A stretch of 9,081 nucleotides of DNA. Origin: Desulfobacula sp. (GTDB lineage: Bacteria; Desulfobacterota; Desulfobacteria; Desulfobacterales; Desulfobacteraceae). The stretch's first letter is position 1, and the number at the start of each line of letters is the position of its first letter. Positions 6,612 to 9,081 of the stretch are shown here, one piece after another. The DNA lies in NCBI RefSeq assembly GCF_021107415.1, contig NZ_JAIOSW010000225.1, positions 1 to 9,081 on the forward strand. Direction: 5' to 3'. The notes beneath the pieces are model-generated. The model saw only the letters and a program-made list of their open reading frames with translations. It searched no databases and was not told the origin of the DNA. The position numbers were made by a program, and so were the translations under genes.

Positions 6612-7052
6612 TTAAGCTGCTTCTTTCTTTTTTTGTTTTGCCACCCGGATGGGGCTCGGGCCTAAGTCTTTGATTATATTATCCATTTCAATGGAATACT
6701 GGGCAAACAATGGGCCATCGCCAGCTGAGAGATTGAACATTTTCACACGCTCTCCTCCCACACCGATTTTTTCAAGAATAGCAGCTGCCTGTTTAACTCG
6801 ATTTTTAGCCCTGAAATTCCCCTCATTATATTGGCAATCGCCTTCCAGACAACCCACCACATACACGCCGTCAACACCTTTTTCAAAGGCTCTTAAAATA
6901 TGAATAACATCAACCCTGCCAGTACAGGGGACACGAATAATTTTAAAATTTGCCGGAATCTTCAATCTAATGGAACCTGCCAGGTCCGCAGCTGGATATC
7001 CTCAGTAATCACAGCAAAATGCCAAAATCACAGGTTGAAAATCATTTTTCAT
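6612..7052 (-). CDS. mvhD: MvhD-type iron-sulfur protein with selenocysteine at residue 17
   Basis: [2Fe-2S] protein that relays electrons to or from HdrA in the cytoplasm. True length is 146 residues: ATG 7052 overlaps the hdrA stop by 4 bp and follows GGAGG (7064-7060). Reading through UGA at 7004-7002 gives MKNDFQPVILAFCCDY-U-GYPAADLAG, the MvhD N-terminus in which a Cys of the usual CCNWC block is replaced by Sec. The rest is canonical: IIRVPCTGRVDVIHILRAF (38-56), GVYVVGCLEGDCQYNEGN (62-79; Cys 68, 73), then an alpha-helical region around MFNLSAGDGPLF (105-116), and a basic tail. Treating the UGA as a stop would leave a fragment starting at TTG 6965 without the first cluster ligands. A SECIS-like hairpin follows the UGA. 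Lying between HdrA and MetVF, it probably links the reductase to HdrA instead of to a hydrogenase; no Mvh hydrogenase genes are visible. Confidence 0.93.
6972..7004 (-). promoter_or_regulatory. UGA selenocysteine codon and bacterial SECIS-like hairpin in mvhD
   Basis: After UGA (7004-7002) a 14-nt spacer leads to the stem GGACCU (6987-6982) pairing with AGGU-U-CC (6978-6972) with one bulged U, closing the loop GGC. The loop begins 21 nt after the UGA with G, as expected for SelB-dependent decoding. A competing CCAG/CUGG pairing is shorter in effect. The position is almost the same as in the rhodanese gene (loop at 22 nt). Confidence 0.72.
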
Positions 7053-9081
7053 ATTACCCCCTCCAGCAAAGATTCCACCTTGCTGAGCAACTGGTCATCT
7101 TCATACCAGTTTAGTTTTATTGTTTTAGCAGGACATTCAGATACGCACACACCACATCCCTGACAAAGGGCCGGGTCAATATAACTGACACCAAATTCAT
7201 TAATAACCGGCACATTATATGGACAGGATCTGACGCATACAAGACAGGATGCACAATTTTCCGGTATTACTTCGGCTTTTACTGCAGAAAGAGTCAGGTA
7301 TTCCTGGGAAAGGAATGTGGTGGCCCTTGATGCGGCTGCCATTGCCTGTGCAATAGTTTCAGAAATCAATTTTGGTCCGTGTGCGGTACCACAGATAAAA
7401 ATACCTTCAGTGACCGCTTCAACCGGTTTAAGTTTCACATGGGCTTCCATAAAAAAGCCTTCAGGATTTCTGTTGGTCTTAATAATGCTTGCCAGTTCTT
7501 CGGTATCCGCAGCCTTGACACCTGCGCTCAACACAACAAGATCTGCACTGGCTTCTATTTTCTGTCCCAGAACGTGATCGGTAAAAGTGACCGTCATTTT
7601 ACCGTCTTCGCCATGGGCCACCTCGGGCTGATTTTCCGGATCAAACCGTGAAAAAATCACGCCAAGATTTCTTGCTTTTGTGTAATACTCTTCAAGCATG
7701 GAGTACATTCTCATATCCCGATAAAGAATAAATACATCCGTATCTGTATTTTGTTCTTTTAAGGCAATAGCATTCTTGACGGCACTCTGGCAGCAGATCC
7801 TTGAACAATTTGGGTTCTCTTCGTTTCTTGACCCCACGCATTGAATCATGACAACACGGTCAAGGTCTTTCGCCTTGTTCTCCTCAATCATATCAGTGAA
7901 TTCAATCTGGGTGACAACTGCTTCGCTTTCATTATAGAGAAATTCTTTGGGCTGGTATTCTGTTGCACCGGTTGCAACAATCATGACACCATGGTCTATT
8001 TTTCTTTCTTCCATTGATGTTCCCACAAGAATAGTGGTCTTGAAGTTGCCTTTATACCCATCGAATCCAACAATCAATGCCTGTTTAAGTACCTCTATCT
8101 TGTCATGACTCTCAACCGCCTCAACAAGGTCTTTCACATAGGCCCGGATATCATCTCCTTCAATGGTATGATGCAGCTTGTTTCCAAGGCCGCCAAGAAG
8201 ATTTTCTTTTTCAACCAGGGTAACCTCATAGTCTTGATCAGCCAATGCTTTGGCAGCATTCATGCCTGCGATACCGCCACCAATAACAAGGGCCTTGTCA
8301 ATCACTGTGATTCGTTTATCATGAAGCGGTCCCAGGGTTGCGACCCTTGCCACAGCCATTCGAACCAGATCCTTAGCTTTTTCAGTAGCTTGTTCAGGTT
8401 CATGAAAATGCATCCAGGAATCCTGGTTTCTAATATTTGCCATTTCAAAAAGATATTTGTTTAAACCTGCCTCCTCTAATGTATCCATGAATATGCCTTC
8501 ATGGGTTTTAGGGGTACAGGATGCCACCACAACACGGTTGAGTTTATGCTCATTAATAATATCTTTGATAATGATCTGAGTATCCTGGGAACAGGTAAAA
8601 AGATTGATACCGGTATAAACAACATTAGGAAGTTCTTTGGTATAATTTTCAACCGCCTCAACATCAACCACTCCGGCAATATTAATACCGCACATGCAGA
8701 CAAACACCCCGATTCTCGGATCTTCACCTAAGACATCTCTTTCATCCGGCATGCTAAGTACTTTTGTACAGGTATGACGAGCCGGGGCCAGCTTCATCCC
8801 GGCCGCAGCAGCAGAACCGCTTGCTTCGGTCACAGAGGAAGGGATATCCTTGGGACCCTGAAAAGAGCCCGATACATACACTCCGGGACGGGATGTCAGT
8901 AAAGGATTGAATGTCGAAGTTTTCACAAAACTATACTTATCCAATTCAACACCAATCCTGTTGGCAAGCTCTACACTCTCTTCGGGAATGACAAGACCCA
9001 CGGAAAGAATAACCATATCAAAAACTTCCTGGTGCATTTTGCCTTGTTCATCTGCATAATTGAGGATCAGGTCGTCCGTTC
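7049..9081 (-). CDS. hdrA: HdrA-like FAD/iron-sulfur electron-transfer protein, two-module form; 5' end outside the window
   Basis: Flavin-containing electron hub of heterodisulfide-reductase-type complexes; cytoplasmic. The frame is open to the window edge; 676 residues are visible. Fragment residues 1 to about 110 are the end of a first HdrA flavin domain (FDMVILSVG, then PGVYVSGSFQGPKDIPSSV, EASGSAAAAG). A second module begins at about 122: IGVFVCMCGINI with CxCG (128-131), an LFTCSQD and ASCTPKTHE region, the FAD-binding GGGIAGM (267-273), MIVATGATEYQP, then IQCVGSRNEENPNCSRICCQ and GIFICGTAHGPK. Two C-terminal [4Fe-4S] ferredoxin motifs follow: CASCLVCVRSCP (Cys 609, 612, 615, 619) and CQGCGVCVSECP (639, 642, 645, 649). 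The second module lacks the CxxCILAP-like cluster motif just after the FAD site, which the unseen first module probably carries. Its stop overlaps mvhD. All cysteines in the CxCG motif are Cys codons, not UGA. Confidence 0.95.
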   Translation of the reverse strand, partial: TDDLILNYADEQGKMHQEVFDMVILSVGLVIPEESVELANRIGVELDKYSFVKTSTFNPLLTSRPGVYVSGSFQGPKDIPSSVTEASGSAAAAGMKLAPARHTCTKVLSMPDERDVLGEDPRIGVFVCMCGINIAGVVDVEAVENYTKELPNVVYTGINLFTCSQDTQIIIKDIINEHKLNRVVVASCTPKTHEGIFMDTLEEAGLNKYLFEMANIRNQDSWMHFHEPEQATEKAKDLVRMAVARVATLGPLHDKRITVIDKALVIGGGIAGMNAAKALADQDYEVTLVEKENLLGGLGNKLHHTIEGDDIRAYVKDLVEAVESHDKIEVLKQALIVGFDGYKGNFKTTILVGTSMEERKIDHGVMIVATGATEYQPKEFLYNESEAVVTQIEFTDMIEENKAKDLDRVVMIQCVGSRNEENPNCSRICCQSAVKNAIALKEQNTDTDVFILYRDMRMYSMLEEYYTKARNLGVIFSRFDPENQPEVAHGEDGKMTVTFTDHVLGQKIEASADLVVLSAGVKAADTEELASIIKTNRNPEGFFMEAHVKLKPVEAVTEGIFICGTAHGPKLISETIAQAMAAASRATTFLSQEYLTLSAVKAEVIPENCASCLVCVRSCPYNVPVINEFGVSYIDPALCQGCGVCVSECPAKTIKLNWYEDDQLLSKVESLLEGVI
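7060..7064 (-). promoter_or_regulatory. Ribosome binding site deciding the mvhD start
   Basis: GGAGG on the minus strand, 7 nt before ATG 7052 and inside the last codons of hdrA. It supports initiation upstream of the UGA, not at the downstream TTG 6965, which lacks such a site. Confidence 0.7.

Noticed and set aside
6612..6965. mvhD starting at TTG 6965
   Set aside because: No ribosome site, and it would drop the conserved CC-x-x-U and ADLAG region that reads in frame upstream through UGA.

Overview
The window reads as chromosome from an anaerobic, sulfate-reducing deltaproteobacterium (Desulfobacterota, probably Desulfobacteraceae). Three things point there: a methylenetetrahydrofolate reductase cluster tied to heterodisulfide-reductase-type electron carriers, two in-frame UGA codons that look like selenocysteine, each followed by a bacterial SECIS-like hairpin, and moderately AT-rich sequence with many short overlapping gene junctions. 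The genus is an inference; no rRNA or other marker is present. Every gene I can support lies on the minus strand.

In transcription order (right to left), positions 9081-4984 hold a one-carbon/electron-transfer cluster. It contains the C-terminal 676 residues of a large two-module HdrA flavoprotein, then MvhD with selenocysteine at residue 17 (its 5' end is hidden by the UGA), then MetV and MetF. HdrA/MvhD and MetV/MetF each overlap by 4 bp (ATGA). This resembles the MetVF-HdrABC-MvhD arrangement of Moorella. In a sulfate reducer using the Wood-Ljungdahl pathway it probably moves electrons between methyl-THF/methylene-THF and NAD or ferredoxin-type carriers.

Positions 4983-4508 hold a hairpin-containing spacer, a yebG homologue and an AT-rich dyad. 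Positions 4492-4051 hold a membrane-anchored rhodanese-like gene. Its C-terminal half carries UGA at the catalytic-cysteine position (YCA-U-PNEATS) with a SECIS-like hairpin, but it lies in a different frame from the N-terminal half and the middle of the rhodanese domain appears deleted. I read it as a disrupted selenoprotein gene. Positions 4014-2806 encode a membrane-bound, HAMP-containing SpoIIE/RsbU-type serine phosphatase.

Positions 2805-2628 are a regulatory intergenic region with an 18-bp tandem repeat forming two adjacent operator-like dyads next to a TATAAT box. It precedes an RND efflux operon: a HlyD/AcrA-type periplasmic adaptor (2621-1320) and, 3 bp later, an RND inner-membrane transporter (1316 to beyond position 1) whose first 438 residues are visible. 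No tRNA, rRNA, IS element or CRISPR array was seen.
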